A stretch of 64,000 nt of DNA from Scedosporium boydii. Lineage: Eukaryota; Ascomycota; Sordariomycetes; Microascales; Microascaceae. The position numbers and the translations under genes are program-made. The stretch spans positions 310,001 to 374,000 of the forward strand of contig NJFT01000002.1 of assembly GCA_002221725.1 (NCBI GenBank), written 5' to 3'. Below the pieces are notes generated by a model that was given only the letters and a program-made list of their open reading frames with translations, did no database searches and had not been told where the DNA came from. Below, piece after piece: positions 1 to 12,681 of the stretch. Every line of letters starts with the position of its first letter. Positions within the stretch are counted from its first letter, which is position 1.

Positions 1-208
1 GAAAGAGCCGGATGAACGGAGGGCCGCCAGCAAAAAAAACACACTCGGGCATAACGAAGAATAGTGTTCCAAGGAAATGAAACCTGACAAAAACACAAAC
101 ACAATTGAGAGTCCAAAGACCACGCAGTCCCACGCAATAAACATGATGCACTGGAACGACAATGTGCACGATGTGATCAACCGACAGGCAGGCACGCAAG
201 AAATAGAC

Positions 209-643
209 TTACTTTGAGTGTGGTGGGCTAGCATTGCGGATTCTGCTTCCCGTGATCCCTCTCGATCTCCCCGTCGGAAGACCAGGGCGCTGCGGCGTCT
301 CAAAGCGCAGGGAACCTGTTGAGCTTCGGCGCGGCGCATCAAACGAGTCAGCGAACTTGACCACCGAGCTCCTTCTCTTGTCCAATATAGGCGGCCAGCT
401 TGATGCGCTTCCGTTTGTACCAAGCTGAGCGGCGTCTTTATCTGCGGGGGCAACGATTTGCTTCGGGTCGAGCTCAGGCTCGAACTCTGGTTTAGGGATC
501 TTGTGCTCTGCTTGGAGAGCCGCTTCGGTCGAGACGTTTTCGGATGGTACGCCAGAGGTTCGCAGGGCCGTTTCGGGTTGAACAGGATCTGTAGTGATGG
601 TATCTGCTGGGTTTGCCATCGACGTTGGGGCGGGACCGGACAT
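209..643 (-). CDS. Unrecognised small Ser/Arg-rich protein (possibly 5' exon of a longer gene)
   Basis: Unrecognised. From the first true ATG (641-643; the frame runs further upstream only through non-ATG codons) it reads 144 residues. The N-terminal half is rich in Thr, Pro and Glu and looks disordered. The C-terminal half is basic and carries RRSS-type repeats (DKRRSSVVKFADSF and APRRSSTGSL) that resemble basophilic kinase sites. The apparent end lies in AAG-TAA-GT, so the stop codon coincides with a perfect GTAAGT intron donor. If that donor is used, the protein continues toward the left edge, for example through a TTTGTCAG acceptor near position 57. There is no signal peptide or membrane segment. 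The existence of the gene rests on the open frame and composition only. Confidence 0.45.
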   Translation of the reverse strand: MSGPAPTSMANPADTITTDPVQPETALRTSGVPSENVSTEAALQAEHKIPKPEFEPELDPKQIVAPADKDAAQLGTNGSASSWPPILDKRRSSVVKFADSFDAPRRSSTGSLRFETPQRPGLPTGRSRGITGSRIRNASPPHSK

Positions 644-3600
644 CGAACGGATGGAACGGGTGCGCGTCGTGGGGAAAGTAAAAAGAAAAAAAATGGGAGC
701 GTAGAGGATGGGGTGGGTCAAAGTATTTGTCGAAGTATCGATGGATGGTTGAAGGAATTCAGCTGTCTATGAGATTGCGCTCGCTCTATTGCTGCCAATC
801 TCGTCGGCTCCGGTCGCCTCGGCTAGAGGCAAAAGGAGAAGGCAAGAAGTGTTAAGGCAAGGCGGGCATGGAGAGGGGAGGTTTTTGAGCTTGGCCCGGC
901 CTCTCTAAGAAGGTTAGGGCCCGAGGAAAGAAAGGAATGGGTACGTCGGCCGAAGAAGGTCAAATGGGCCCACAGGGAAGCACAGGGAAGGCGCGTCAAC
1001 GACCCGTGAAGAGTGGGTCGAGATATCGGCGTCCCGTTACAAAAGACCTCCAGATGAGGCCACGGTTTCTGCGACAAGGAGAATGGTTCGATAGTTCGAT
1101 AATGTACAGCGTTATAATATGCAGTGCAGGTGCAGGTCTGACCAAGATTTCGAGCTTCGTGCCGGCAAAGGAGACAAAAAGAAGAAAAATGATCAATAAA
1201 AAGTAACGAAGCGAGCCGGCGGGCCGTGATCAGGAAGAGTCGGGAGATCTAAAGCTTCTCGGGTAATTTAATAAAAATCTCTCTATTGCAATTCTTTGTC
1301 GCTTCAAGATGTTTCCTTTCCGCAAATGAAAGGTTTGAAAAGAAGAAGAAGGCAGGAACATGAGTTGTGAAAGGAGGGAGCTTTCGGTTTTCGGTGTCGA
1401 GAATCGCGCCTTCTTCTCTATCTCAGGCTGGCTGGGCGAGGCGCAACTATCAAGCGGGAACCTCTTTGCAACCCACAACGCCGAAGAAGACCCAGAACTG
1501 ATGACGGAGCTCGTTACCGTTACGAAGTAGTGTTGTGACCAGTGGTGCTTGCTGTTACCTTGTCGTGAGGCGCACCCACCCCAATATAAAGAGATCAAAT
1601 CAATTTGATCTGACATGGGTGGTGTGAAAGTTGGGTACTTACACTGGTGGCTAGTAGCTCCCTTGGCAAGCAACGTCGTCGCCGGTGTATGTTATACCAC
1701 GCGTCAAGTAGAGGTTATGGTTCTGGTGTTTGTACCCGGTACACGATATATCCGCTTTCAAGTGGGCTCCGAGTGACAGGGGGGCCAAACGGGCCAAACC
1801 ATGTCCACATCGTACCCTACCACTTCGCTACCATCCAATAGTGACCAGCACATGCTTGGAACAACTTGCAAAGCTGCAGCAGCGGGGGAGCTACCCCAAG
1901 TTGTGACACATTGCACAGGGCAGGCGGGCGGGCTGGCTGCTTGCTGAGCTTCAAGTTGCCAGCTCTGTGCTGCCTAGCATCAATGACAGCAAGACGGCCG
2001 CACACTGAGCCTTGAGATCTCAAACTACTTTGTAGGGCGGGGAACCATGCATCAGATAACGCACACGTTTTGGTTTAGCTCCGAAGTGCGAGTCGGCGGT
2101 CACTCTTTGGCTCTTGTCGGCGTTATTAGTCACCCCGCCACAGACTTCAGAACTGAATGAACACTTTGACTGCGCTTGTGATCAGCTCGATTTGATGAGC
2201 CAGCAACCAGGACCGTTTAAGCCTTCTGAAGCTACCGCTTGCCTAACTATCGAAGAGTTCAGGCACTCTCTCAGACACTCTCTTCTAAGCATCGACTCCT
2301 TCCCTACGAAAAACCCTCCTCTAACCTAACCTCACTCTGGCAATGTTTCAGAGCCCAGACCCAGTACACGACACCAACATGCAAAGACAAATCTCCCGGG
2401 AGGCCGCCAACGCAACATCAAGAGGGCAGGCCACTCTCTGGCCATACCCCCCAGCACTGGAAACGCAAAAATGACCGGTCTCTATCGCATCCCGTTCGCC
2501 AACTCCAATCATAAACCCCGCCAAGACGTGGCCAAGACTTTCCTCGAGGGGGCTCTGATGGGGGAATCGGCGGGGAGGGGAGGGGCCCTTAGCCAAGCTT
2601 GACTGTCAATCTACCAAGTAGTTTATGACTGATTCTTTTTACAGGCTGGAAAACGACGTTCCTCATGCATCGGAGCAGCAATACAGATGCAATACAGGAT
2701 ACCAACACCTTATGTTGGGGCCCAAGCTCCTCGCGTTCTGCAAGGGAATCTACAGGACCCAATCCTAGAGACCATCGACAGCCCAGCTGCGTATAACAGC
2801 TAGCTCATTGGACGAACCTCCGATCAGCAGGCGAACGAGCACTGAACGTAAAAAAGCAAGAAAAGAGAAAACATCCTCGGGATGAAATAAAGCACATGCT
2901 TTTTACGCCATGGCGATTTTCGTAGTTGATATCTTCACCGCCACCACTTTCATCATCGCGGCTTGGCTTTCCCAAGATTCAATCCCACAGTCAATATTAG
3001 CTTGTGTCCTTGACTCCTCCATCAGCAGCCCGTTTGGTAGCCATGCATTGGCGATCATTTTGGGGCTTCCCCGAATTTGTAGCTAGCTTCTAAATATAAT
3101 TTTGTGGGAGAGAAAAAAAAAATGAAATGAAAAGAAAGCCCGCGAAGATAGAAAATTTTTATTAAAAAACGCAAAAAAAGAAGTGCGGCTCTCGGTCGTC
3201 ACCGGCCGTTCACTCCACACCCCTTCTAGTTCCGACGACGCATGGTATCGCAGCCGAGCCGAGAGCCAAGCCGGGGATGGCAAGTCCACGATAAGGCAAC
3301 ACCGCCAAGCTTCCTCTTTCCTTACCTCTCGCCACGAGCAATCTTTCTCTAAGCGGCGGTCTACGTAGAACGCGGATGAGGGTGGTTGGGATAAACGAGA
3401 TGTGACCGCCCTGTCCGTTGCAACGGGAAGGGTGTTAAAGGCTTCCTGGCCACTCGCCGCCCTCCGTGACCGCACCCCAAGCGTCCAATTTGCCCAGAAA
3501 TCGCATAACGTCCATGGCGTTTTTTCCCTTACCCTATCGGCAGGTCGGGTTACTACTTTACTCCGTGCTACATGCGGCAGCAGTAACTACAATATGATGA

Positions 3601-4412
3601 GTCGTAAAGAGCGCCGTAGTCGGGACCATGGGTAGGCAGGAGACGCGCATACCCGACCCTTTTTTTGACCCTCTCCGCTGTGTTATCAGACCTCCGATTT
3701 TCTCTCACCCTTGCTTCCGGGGCCATAGGGCCGGCCAAGCTCGGCTGCTTTCGTCACCTGTTTCCACATGGACCATTCTTGGCATGCAATCATTGCTTAC
3801 GCCGAGTCTGCCCTCTTCCTCTTATTGGACCCGGAGACGGTGGCTACGAGGGCAAGTGCCGAAGGTGTGGCATGGGGATGGGGATCGCGCGGGTTCCGGG
3901 ATCGTCAAGGGCAGGTCCTCGAGGACACATGAATAGTACTTCGTATTTCTTCTTTCGTCTTCTTTAGCTCGAAAACATAAAATTAAGTCTTGGCATCGGA
4001 ATATCCCTCTGACTCCTAGCTGAAGACTTTTTTTCGGAAATCTTCATTGAATCTGTACGCACAATCCTCCTCACACGAGCCTTGGCTGGCTTCAGTTACC
4101 CATCAAATGCTGACATTGTCCCCACCACAACTACGTGCGCGCCGAGACGAGAAAAGATGGTTCTCGCCCCAAGTGCATATCGCGTGCTTTTATTCCATCT
4201 TCCTATTTTCCGGTCCCTCCCCCAATGCAACGGGGGCATAAAGGATCTAAATGACCGAACCAAATCCTGGACTCCGAGACGCCAACTTTATGCTTCATCA
4301 GAAAAGGCCGGGACCACACTCATAGCAGCCTCGACGGGCTGCTGCTCCCCCTTCATTCCGTACCAGGTTTACAATCTCATACGGGTTCTTTCTCCCAAAG
4401 TGGTCTGTGTAC
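644..4412. other. Gene-poor intergenic stretch
   Basis: About 3.8 kb without a convincing gene. The open frames here are short, overlap on both strands, mostly lack ATG starts, and show no recognisable motif or paired splice signals. A-rich low-complexity runs occur near 3110-3180. It must contain the promoter of the minus-strand gene at 209-643 (right of 643) and the 3' flank of eIF3l (left of 4413). An unannotated non-coding transcript cannot be excluded. Confidence 0.55.
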
Positions 4413-6031
4413 TTAGTTGTATGTCCTGGAGAGGTTGCGAAGATACCAGTCTACTAGCTTCCTGCCAACCTTGGCCTCGGAGATGTGGATAAGATCCTAT
4501 GATCCAGAAGAGTTAACACACTAGGTTCAAATATCGTGATTTCACATATAGGGTTCCAATCACTTACGCCCTGCATGGCATAATCGAGGTCGCTCACGTT
4601 GACCAAGTCGCCATCCAACAAGCTGTTGTCGTTCCAGCGAAGCTGCTTGGTTCGCTGCTTGTTGACAAGAAGCCAGGATCGAAGCTCGTCGGGCTTAACC
4701 TCAAGGAAACCGGAGAGCTTGTTCAAGTCCATGGTGGTGTAAAGGCGGAGATAAGACTTGACGGTGGGGCTCCACATGTTGGTCTTGACCTCCTCCATGA
4801 AGATGGCCAAGTGGTGCTCGATGGGGTCAATGTTGGATTCCGGCTTGTCGAAATCCGGAGGAACGGGGGAGATGAACTTGGGGCAAGCAGCCCTGAAGAG
4901 CTCCTCGAAGATGGGGAGGGACTCGGGACCTCCACGCTGAAGCTTGAGAAGCTGGTCACCGTACTTCTCGCGGAGAGCGGTGTGGATGGTGTCGTCGAGA
5001 CGAGTGGGGTGGAAGGCGACGCAGATGGCGATGAGAGCGTACATCTGCTCGTTCTTCTTAGTGATGCTATCATACTGAGCATTCTTGTGGAAGTTCTTGG
5101 TTCGAGACACATAGATGAGGATGTGGCTGAACATGCGGATGGCATCAGCATAGCGATGCATCATCATGTAAGAGAAACCAACGTAGTAGTACGTTGTGAA
5201 ATGAGCGGCCATAACCCTGGCGAACATGGCCTTCTTGTTGAGCTCGATATCGTCCAGGGTCTTGAGAGCAAGACCGAAGTCTCCGAGCAGACAGTGGACT
5301 CGGAGAAGGCCGATAATGGAGAAATAACCCAGCATCTTATACATGTTCTTGGAGCCATACTCTCCAGCGAACTGGGCGGGATCCTCGTTTCGCTTCATCG
5401 CCGCGAGCTGCTCGGTGATCTGGGATCGTTGGATGAGGGAGTAGAGGACGTTGAGGACGCTGTAGCAGCCCCAGGTGTTGGGGTTGTCACGGAGGAGTTG
5501 GATTTCCTCTTCGTTGGAAGACGAGGACGAGGCTTGCCTAGCGATTCGCATACGGTATGAGGAGAAGGAGTTGAACTGGTAGATGAACTCGTCGATGACG
5601 TCCCACGCCCAGTAGTACTATGCCCCCTTAAATGTTAGCTCCATACGTCCGGTGTGCAATTGGGCTCTTTCCCATATCCGATTTCCGTCATATCCACGGG
5701 GGGGGGGGAAGGTATCGTAACTAACCGAGGGGGGCTCGAGGTCAACTGGACCCTCGGAGTTGAGGATGAAGTGGAAAAGACTGCAGTACGCATCGTAGCT
5801 CTGGAACTTTACGTCGAGAGTCGCGGAGTAGTCGAGGGGCTGGGCGGCGGCGGCAAGGCGAGCTTGGATATCATCAGGCTGCTGGGCCATGCCAACAGAG
5901 CTCTGGTCAATATCGTCGAGACCATCCTCATATTGTTGTTGCTGTTCCTTATACTCGGCAACAAGGACCTCCTCCTCAACGTCGCTGTCGTCGTCGCGAG
6001 CGCGGGGCGCTCCATTCTGGAAGGAACTCAT
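4413..6031 (-). CDS. eif3l: Eukaryotic translation initiation factor 3 subunit L
   Basis: Component of the eIF3 complex that recruits the 43S pre-initiation complex to mRNA in the cytosol. Three exons: 5726-6031, 4568-5617 and 4413-4496. Introns begin GTTAGT and GTAAGT and end GCATAG and ATCATAG; all joins are in phase 0. The product is 479 residues, the usual fungal size. After an acidic N-terminus the join restores YYWAWDVIDEFIYQF. The PCI-type helical region includes NTWGCYSVLNVLYSLIQRSQ and YVGFSYMMMHRYADAIR. The last exon supplies the conserved ending DLIHISEAKVGRKLVDW, which the unspliced frame lacks. Intron 1 carries an 11-base homopolymer (G on +, 5698-5708). It is divergently transcribed from the EFL1 gene. 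The identification is firm; the joins are inferred from frame and conservation. Confidence 0.95.
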
Positions 6032-6797
6032 GATCGTGGCTGTAGGGGGAGGGGTAAAAGAGACTCGATGTTCCTAACCAAATAGGACGTATATCGATGG
6101 AAATCAAGGATTTGCGAAGCAAAACTCGTCTAGGCTCCGAGGGCTGGACGGGTTCTTCGTGGGTGATGCGTTGGGCGGGGTGGATTTTTGGGTGAATATT
6201 TTTTTTCTTTCCTACAATTGTGGGCTCCAGTCGGGTTCAGATGTCATCGATAGCCCGGTTGTTACGCTTTGATGCATGATATGCAAATAATCCAGATTTA
6301 TCTTAATTCCGGGAGTGGCGGGGTATCTTTTCAAGAGAGGAAGAGAGGAGGGGAGCTTCTTGTTCTCAAGACCAGCTGCAATTGTAGGCCAAGCTTCTAA
6401 AACCTTTCCGTCGCAGTAGTCAGCGTAGAATAAATTGCCTTCGTACGAGCCTCGAGTAGCAGATCTAGGTGGCAAATTCCCTCCAGCAACATTCCCGTTC
6501 CTGCGTGATGCCTAGCCCTATCCTATGATCCGATGCCTCGATGGTGGGGGGGGGAGTCCAAGTGTTTGCGATTGTGGCTTTGTCAACCAAGATTTTTATG
6601 GCGGGGTATTTCGCTTCATCGATTGTTCTTACCGAGTGACTCTTCATAGAATTCTTGATCTATGGGCCTCTGTTTGGGCTCCGGACTTCTTCAAAGTAAC
6701 TATTTTATACCCTTTCTCGTTTCCATACTGTCGTTTAGAGGGCCTGTCTTTTACCATTGTGCTCTGCTTTTTTTTTTCCTTTCACATTCACGTCAAG
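6032..6797. promoter_or_regulatory. Shared divergent promoter region of eif3l and EFL1
   Basis: 766 bp between two divergent start codons. It holds a pyrimidine-rich run (CTTTTTTTTTTCC, about 6766-6780) just before the EFL1 start, typical of fungal leaders. The short open frames inside (about 6212-6647, minus) lack support and are treated as chance. No TATA box is evident. Both flanking genes serve translation or ribosome production, so shared control is plausible but not shown by sequence. Confidence 0.5.
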
Positions 6798-9700
6798 ATG
6801 CCAATCGTGTCGCAAGAGAAGCTGGCAAGCCTGCAAAATAGTGCAGATGATGTCAGAAATGTGAGTTCCTCCACACGACACCGCGACTTCATACTAACTG
6901 AGCTTCGATATAGATCTGTATCTTGGCCCATGTTGACCATGGCAAGACGTCCTTAACAGACGCTCTCCTGGCCACAAATGGCATCATTTCTCCCAAACTA
7001 GCCGGCAAGATCAGGTACCTCGACTCGCGGCCAGACGAGCAACTGCGAGGCATTACTATGGAGTCTTCGGCCATCTCCCTCTATTTCTCTATGCTCAAGA
7101 GGACGAGTCCAGATGCAAAGCCCATACCAAAAGAGTATCTCGTAAATCTTATTGACTCCCCCGGCCATATCGATTTCAGCAGTGAGGTCTCTACCGCATC
7201 TCGCTTATGTGACGGGGCCGTCGTCTTAGTGGATGCCGTCGAGGGCGTATGCAGTCAGACAGTTACCGTGCTGAGACAAGTATGGATCGAGAAGCTTAAG
7301 CCTCTCCTTGTCATTAACAAGATGGATCGTTTGATCACGGAGCTTCAAATGACGCCAGACGAGGCATACCAACACCTCAGCCGACTGCTCGAGCAGGTAA
7401 ATGCCGTTCTTGGTAGCTTCTTCCAGGGAGATCGCATGGAGGAAGACCTAAATTGGCGAGAGACTATGGAGAGGCGCGTTGCTGCCAAGGGTGCGCAAAC
7501 TACAGTGGAACAAAATGATCCGCTCGCAGCACAATACGAAGAGGCCGACGATGAGGACCTCTACTTTGCCCCCGAAAAGAACAACGTCATCTTCGGCAGT
7601 GCTATAGATGGTTGGGCGTTTACCGTCCGCCAATTCTCGGGCTTGTACGAAAAGAAGCTCGGTATCAACCGTGCAAATCTGGAAAAGGTTCTCTGGGGCA
7701 ACTTTTATCTTGACCCGAAGACGAAGAAGCTGCTCAGCCCCAAGCACCTCAAGGGGAGAGCGCTGAAGCCGCTATTTGTCCAGTTGGTTCTAGAACCTAT
7801 TTGGACTGTGTACAAAGCAACGACGGGGGGGCCCAACGGTAAAAGCGATCCTGAGTTGCTAGAGAAGGTCACCAAGACTCTCAATATTACAGTTGCCCCC
7901 CATGTCCTCCGCTCAAGGGACCCTCGCGTCCTTCTAACGACCGTCTTCGCCGCTTGGCTACCACTTTCGACTGCTCTTCTCGTTTCAGTTGTCGAGTCTT
8001 TACCATCCCCAAATGCGGCTCAGGCCGAAAGAGTTCCCAACCTCCTAGATGATTCCCCAGGCGGTGCCAAGATAAACCCGACGGTACGCGAAGCCATGAT
8101 CAAATTCAAGAAGGCGAAATCAGACCCCGTTGTCGCATATGTTAGCAAGATGGTGTCTGTTCCCGAAAGCGAACTCCCACAGAATAAACGCCGACCAGGA
8201 CAGATGAGCAGCGAGGAGGCGAGAGAGTTGGCTCGTAAAAAGCGGATTGAAGCAGCAAGGGCACTCGCCGCGTCTACCGAGACAGAGAATGATCTTACGC
8301 AAGCGCTAGACTCGTTGAATATTCATACAACACCCGAGGAGATAACTGAAGAGCTCAAAGTTGATCGGGAACACCTTATCGGTTTTGCAAGGATCTACTC
8401 TGGCACTCTATCCATCGGGGACGAGCTGTATGTGGTTCCGCCAAAATGGTCTCCGGCGGATGAAAACGCCGAAGAGTTACAGAAAGTCACCGTCACCAAC
8501 CTATACATGTTTATGGGTCGCAACCTCGAGGCCCTCGACACGGTGCCCGCGGGTGTCGTCTTCGGAATCGGCGGTCTCGAAGGACGCGTCCTCAAGTCCG
8601 GTACATTGTGCAGCGTAGCCGAAGGCGCTGTCAACCTCGCAGGCGTAAACCTTGCTGGCAAGCCCATCGTCCGAGTCGCACTTGAACCTGAAAACCCGGC
8701 CGATCTCGACAAGATGATCAACGGTCTCCGCCTTTTGGTCCAGAGCGACCCTTGTGCAGAATACGAACAGTTCGAAAGTGGAGAGCACGTCCTGCTGACC
8801 GCCGGAGAACTACATCTCGAGCGATGCATCAAGGACCTTCAAGAAAGGTTCGCGCGCTGCGAAATCCAAGTCGGCGAGCCTATCGTGCCTTACAGGGAGA
8901 CCGTTGTGAGAGCGGAGGAGATGCGGCCGCCGGCAAACAAAGAACTCGGTCGTGGCACGGTTGTCACGTCGACAGGCACGAAGCAAATAACAATTAAGCT
9001 GCATGTACGACCGCTGCCTGTGGGAGCGTCCGAATTCCTAGTCAAAAGCGCCCCTACTATCCGTCAGCTTTATTCCCGACTCAAGTCCGACGCAGAGAAA
9101 GAGGAGGAGGCCGGTGACGACGAAGGCGTTAACGACGACGGTGAAGTCGTCACTTCCAAGGGTCTATCCCTTGATGAGTTCAAACAGCAACTCCAAGAAA
9201 CCCTCGAGAAAGAAAAGACAAGAGAGCGTTCCTGGAAAGGCGTAGTCGAAAACATCTCCGCCTTCGGCCCCCGAAGAACCGGTCCCAACATCCTCATCGA
9301 CGGCACCAAAGACCACACCCTCACCCACCTACTCACGGCTGCCAACAAGACCCGTGAAGGCGCCGACCACCACAACCCCTTCAGCGACAAGATCGGCCAC
9401 GCGTTCCAACTGGCCACCGCCCAAGGGCCACTCTGCAACGAACCGATGCGCGGCGTAGCCGTCTTCATCGACGAAATTTCCGTCACCAGCGCCAACGGGA
9501 GCGGCGAAGAAGACCAATCCACCAACATCGGTCGCCTCACGGGCGAAATCATGAAAATGGTCCAAAAGTCCATCCACGCCGGTTTCCTAGACTGGTCCCC
9601 CCGCCTCATGCTCGCCATGTACACCGTCGAGATCCAAGCCTCAATGGACGTCCTCGGCCGCGTCAACGACGTGCTCACCCGCCGTCGCGGCCGCGTGGTA

Positions 9701-10027
9701 AACGAGGCCATGAAGGAAGGAACGCCGTTCTTTACCATCCAGGCCATGATGCCCGCCGCCGAGTCCTTCGGCTTCGCGGACGAGATGCGGAAGCGCACGA
9801 GTGGCGCCGCGCAGCCGCAGCTCATCTTTGCTGGGTTTGAGATCTTCGATGAGGATCCGCTGTGGCAGCCGTTCACGGAGGATGATCTGGAGGATCTGGG
9901 AGAACTCGCTGATAGGGAGCTTTTGGCGAAGAAGTATATGGATGGGGTGAGGAAGAGGAAGGGATTACTGGTTGAGGGTAGAAATGTCGCTACGAACGCT
10001 GAGAAGCAAAAGACTCTGAAACGGTGA
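6798..10027 (+). CDS. RIA1: Elongation factor-like GTPase 1 (60S subunit maturation)
   Basis: EF-2-like GTPase that, with Sdo1/SBDS, releases Tif6/eIF6 from late cytoplasmic 60S subunits. Exon 1 is 6798-6860 and exon 2 is 6914-10027, with a 53-nt intron (GTGAGT...ATATAG, phase 0). The start ATG sits in CGTCAAGATGCC. The product is 1058 residues, close to yeast Ria1. G motifs are intact: AHVDHGKTS at about 27, RGITMESS, DSPGHIDF, NKMDRL and GSAIDGW. The domain II and later EF-G/EF-2-like regions follow, including AGELHLERCIKDLQERF and LTRRRGRVVNEAMKEGTPFF. It lacks the diphthamide-loop sequence expected of true EF-2, and the long insertion after the G domain (with a Lys/Arg-rich EEARELARKKR segment) fits Efl1 rather than EF-2 or Snu114. 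Identification is strong. Confidence 0.95.
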
Positions 10028-10489
10028 TTGTGGATAGTATAGGTCATATGCTTGTTTTGTGTTTTTAGAAAAAAAAGTCTTCAATTTTTCCATCTCTTTT
10101 TTTACGAGAACGACAAACTCGATGTCTTCTTGAGCCTTCCGTGAAATCCTTATCCTCCCCCATCGCTTGGCCCTCCCAGTACAAAACAACTTTGTGCAAC
10201 GCTGTTTCACCTGGGCATTTTGGGTATAGAGGAAAAGCAAAAAAGCATAAAAGAAAATAACATAAATAATTCGCTTCTAGAGAACTAGGCACCATACGCT
10301 TCCGTCATGTTCAAGGCACAACTTCAGCAGACTCGCTAGTACTGGAAGACAAGGCAACGGACTTCCCAAAAAAACAGATTTTCCGCTCGATGTGTCATAG
10401 GCATAGAAACGCGAAAAGAAATAAACCCCGAAACCTCTAGAACGCCTGAGGTGTGTTCTTCAAGCAGATATATGCTTTCCTAGGTCGCC
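10028..10489. other. Convergent 3' intergenic region (EFL1 / MYND gene)
   Basis: 462 bp between two convergent stop codons. It is AT-rich with A-tracts (GAAAAAAAAG-type near 10068-10078) and TAAAAG/ATAACATAAATAAT stretches near 10247-10268 that could serve as 3'-end processing signals for either transcript. No gene is seen. Confidence 0.5.
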
Positions 10490-12681
10490 TTAAGTCTGAT
10501 AGGGAAGCTCGGTCTTCACTTTGAGATCCTCGGTGAACTCCCAGTCACCCTCAACGTCGAAAGGTGCGGCGACGTCGTCGGGAACGAGGACACCATTCTC
10601 CTCTCTAACGGCCATCTTCCAACCTTTGGAAGCAAAATAACCAAGAAGGTTCATCATGGCTTTGCGGTAACGTTCATCCTCACCATCGTAGCGCACGAGC
10701 TCGTCAAGCCGTGGGGGCCCGTGATAGGGCGTGTCAAGGTAGTTCACGTTGTCCCTCAGCAAGAGAACTCTCCGGTACTTTTGCCAGTAGTCCATGAAGC
10801 CGTCCCGCGAGGGAACGATCTTTCTCTTGAGAGAGAAATCGAGATACTTGTTGAAGGCAACGACATGTTCCTTGTGAACAACGCGGTCCTTGCCAATGGC
10901 TAAGACGATCATGGTTACACAATTCTTGTCCTCAGTTGAGGACCACCGGCTCGAGTCCGCTCCGTACTCCCGCCGGAAGTATTGCTTCAGGTAGCGCATA
11001 TGTGGTTGGGGTTTAGCATGCGGAGCAGCCCTGATGTACCGGGTCTTCCAGGGAAGGCCAAGCTGAAAGGGAAGTGTGGACGGTCCGGTGTACGGCCAGT
11101 CGAAAATCGGAACGTAAACGTTTTCGATTTTGTCTTCAATTGAGGAAACGAGTGAGAGCGCAGGGTTGGTGACGTCGCTGAGCTTCGTTCCATAGAGGAC
11201 TTGTAGAGGAACCCTCGGGACCTCTCTAAGAAATGGGTTCGCCGGATCAAAGATCAAATAATCCGCGATGTGTCGCCAGTCTCTCGGAACAACATCAATG
11301 CCCTTCTTCGGCTTCCCAGTGTCGTCGGGCTCAAAGGCGAAGACGACCCACGGACCCATGTGAAACCTGAGAGCGCCAGGGGCAGTCAAGGCATGAATAC
11401 AACTATTGATATTCACAAGTCCCCTGTGCATTGAAGACTTCAACCCAAATACATCAACCGTCGCCAACCCATGCCCAAGAAAGGCTCCACCTGTCCCCTT
11501 GCTGTTGTTTACATGTGTCGTGTTTCCAATGATGGGCTGGCCTCCGTCGCCCTCGCCGGCCAGATCCAGGATATCTGGGTGTGAGATCTCGAGCTTGTGA
11601 CAGTCCTCTACCATTCGGCACCAAACTAAATCGGGTGTCGTCTTTGCTGTCGGAAGCACCATTGCGAGGAAGTGCTCATCAGAAGGTCGGTCGTTGGGAC
11701 CGAGGGCCTTAAACTGGCTGCACACACCTTTGTGAACGCGCCAGTCAGATCTGCGGCAGGTGTTGCCGCAATATCTTGCTTTGCAACTCGCACAGAAGGA
11801 GCCTCCCGGGCGCAAACACAAGGTACAGAGAGAATCCGGAAAAGTTGTCTTTCTGCAGTGTTTTGCATAGAACAAGCTCCCAGTGTGGGAGGTTCCCGTC
11901 AGCCAGTTGAGAGGGATATCCATAGTCATCTCTTGGTCACCGTCTAGACCTTCGCCGACAGTGTCAGAGTTACTGGCCCCACCAATGCCATCCCTATCGG
12001 CATCATGCCCCGTGGGTTTCTTCGTGGCAAGAGACGTCATGGATTCGATAGGCTGGGCATCAATAGCGCGGCTCTTGGAGGAGTCTAGTTCTGCGAGGTT
12101 GCTGTGGTGGTCCTGAGCCTCACGGAGCTGGGAATACGAACTTGAAACCTGTGACTGGCGCTGGGAGGACGGACTTGGCTCGTTAGAGGCCTCGGTATCA
12201 TCGCTAATCTGATTCATAGTGGAAGAGCTGGTGTCGTTTCCGCCTGGTGTGGAAGGACTCGACTCCTGTTTTGGCAGAATCATGGGACTATCCTCCTCGT
12301 CACGGCTCTTCATTGACAATAAATTAGCTTGAGTCTTAGAAAAGCTCAAGGAAAAGAAGTTTTAAAACTTACTGACACTCCCGTGTTAGGTGAGACCACA
12401 TCATCTGTAGAGTCTGCGATGACACTAGAAGGTGTAGCAATGTTGGAGCTGCTGCTGTTGTTCCGGTAAGTCGAAGCAAATTGCTCATAGCCCTGAATAA
12501 CAGTCACTTCCATAACACTGGGAGGTTCAGCGACACTGCCAGCCTGACTAGCCACATCGTTATCAATGGGGTCACGACCCTGGTCATTGTCCGGTGGGTT
12601 AGGAGTCTGAGGATGCTTGGAGCCTCGGCTGGGCTTCTTCTTGCCCTTGCCCTTATTGTGCTTTGGCTTGGGTTTAGGCAT
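10490..12681 (-). CDS. MYND-type zinc-finger protein, function unknown
   Basis: About 708 residues from two exons, 12373-12681 and 10490-12307. The proposed 65-nt intron has a GTAAGT donor and an AAG acceptor. The exon-2 frame has no early ATG except the one in SMKSRDEED, so splicing from exon 1 is likely, but the acceptor choice is uncertain. The N-terminus is Lys-rich (KPKPKHNKGKGKKKPSR), a likely nuclear signal, followed by a long Ser/Thr/Asp-rich region. A MYND finger lies at about 264-302: CTLC, CASC, YCGNTC and HKGVC. MYND domains bind proline-containing partner peptides and DNA is not their usual ligand. The C-terminal 350 residues form an unrecognised globular region (IFDWPYTGPS, FNKYLDFSLKRK, DYWQKYRRV). 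There is no SET domain, so this is not a SMYD methyltransferase. Confidence 0.8.

Noticed and set aside
1230..1673. 147-codon minus-strand frame in the left intergenic region
   Set aside because: Low-complexity Ser/Phe-rich composition, no ATG context or homologous motif recognised.
4811..5560. 249-codon open frame on + opposite eIF3l
   Set aside because: Val/Glu/Leu-rich antisense shadow of a conserved coding exon.
9070..10047. 325-codon open frame antisense to the EFL1 3' half
   Set aside because: It lies entirely opposite a firmly identified GTPase gene, has Ser/Arg-rich shadow composition and no motif.
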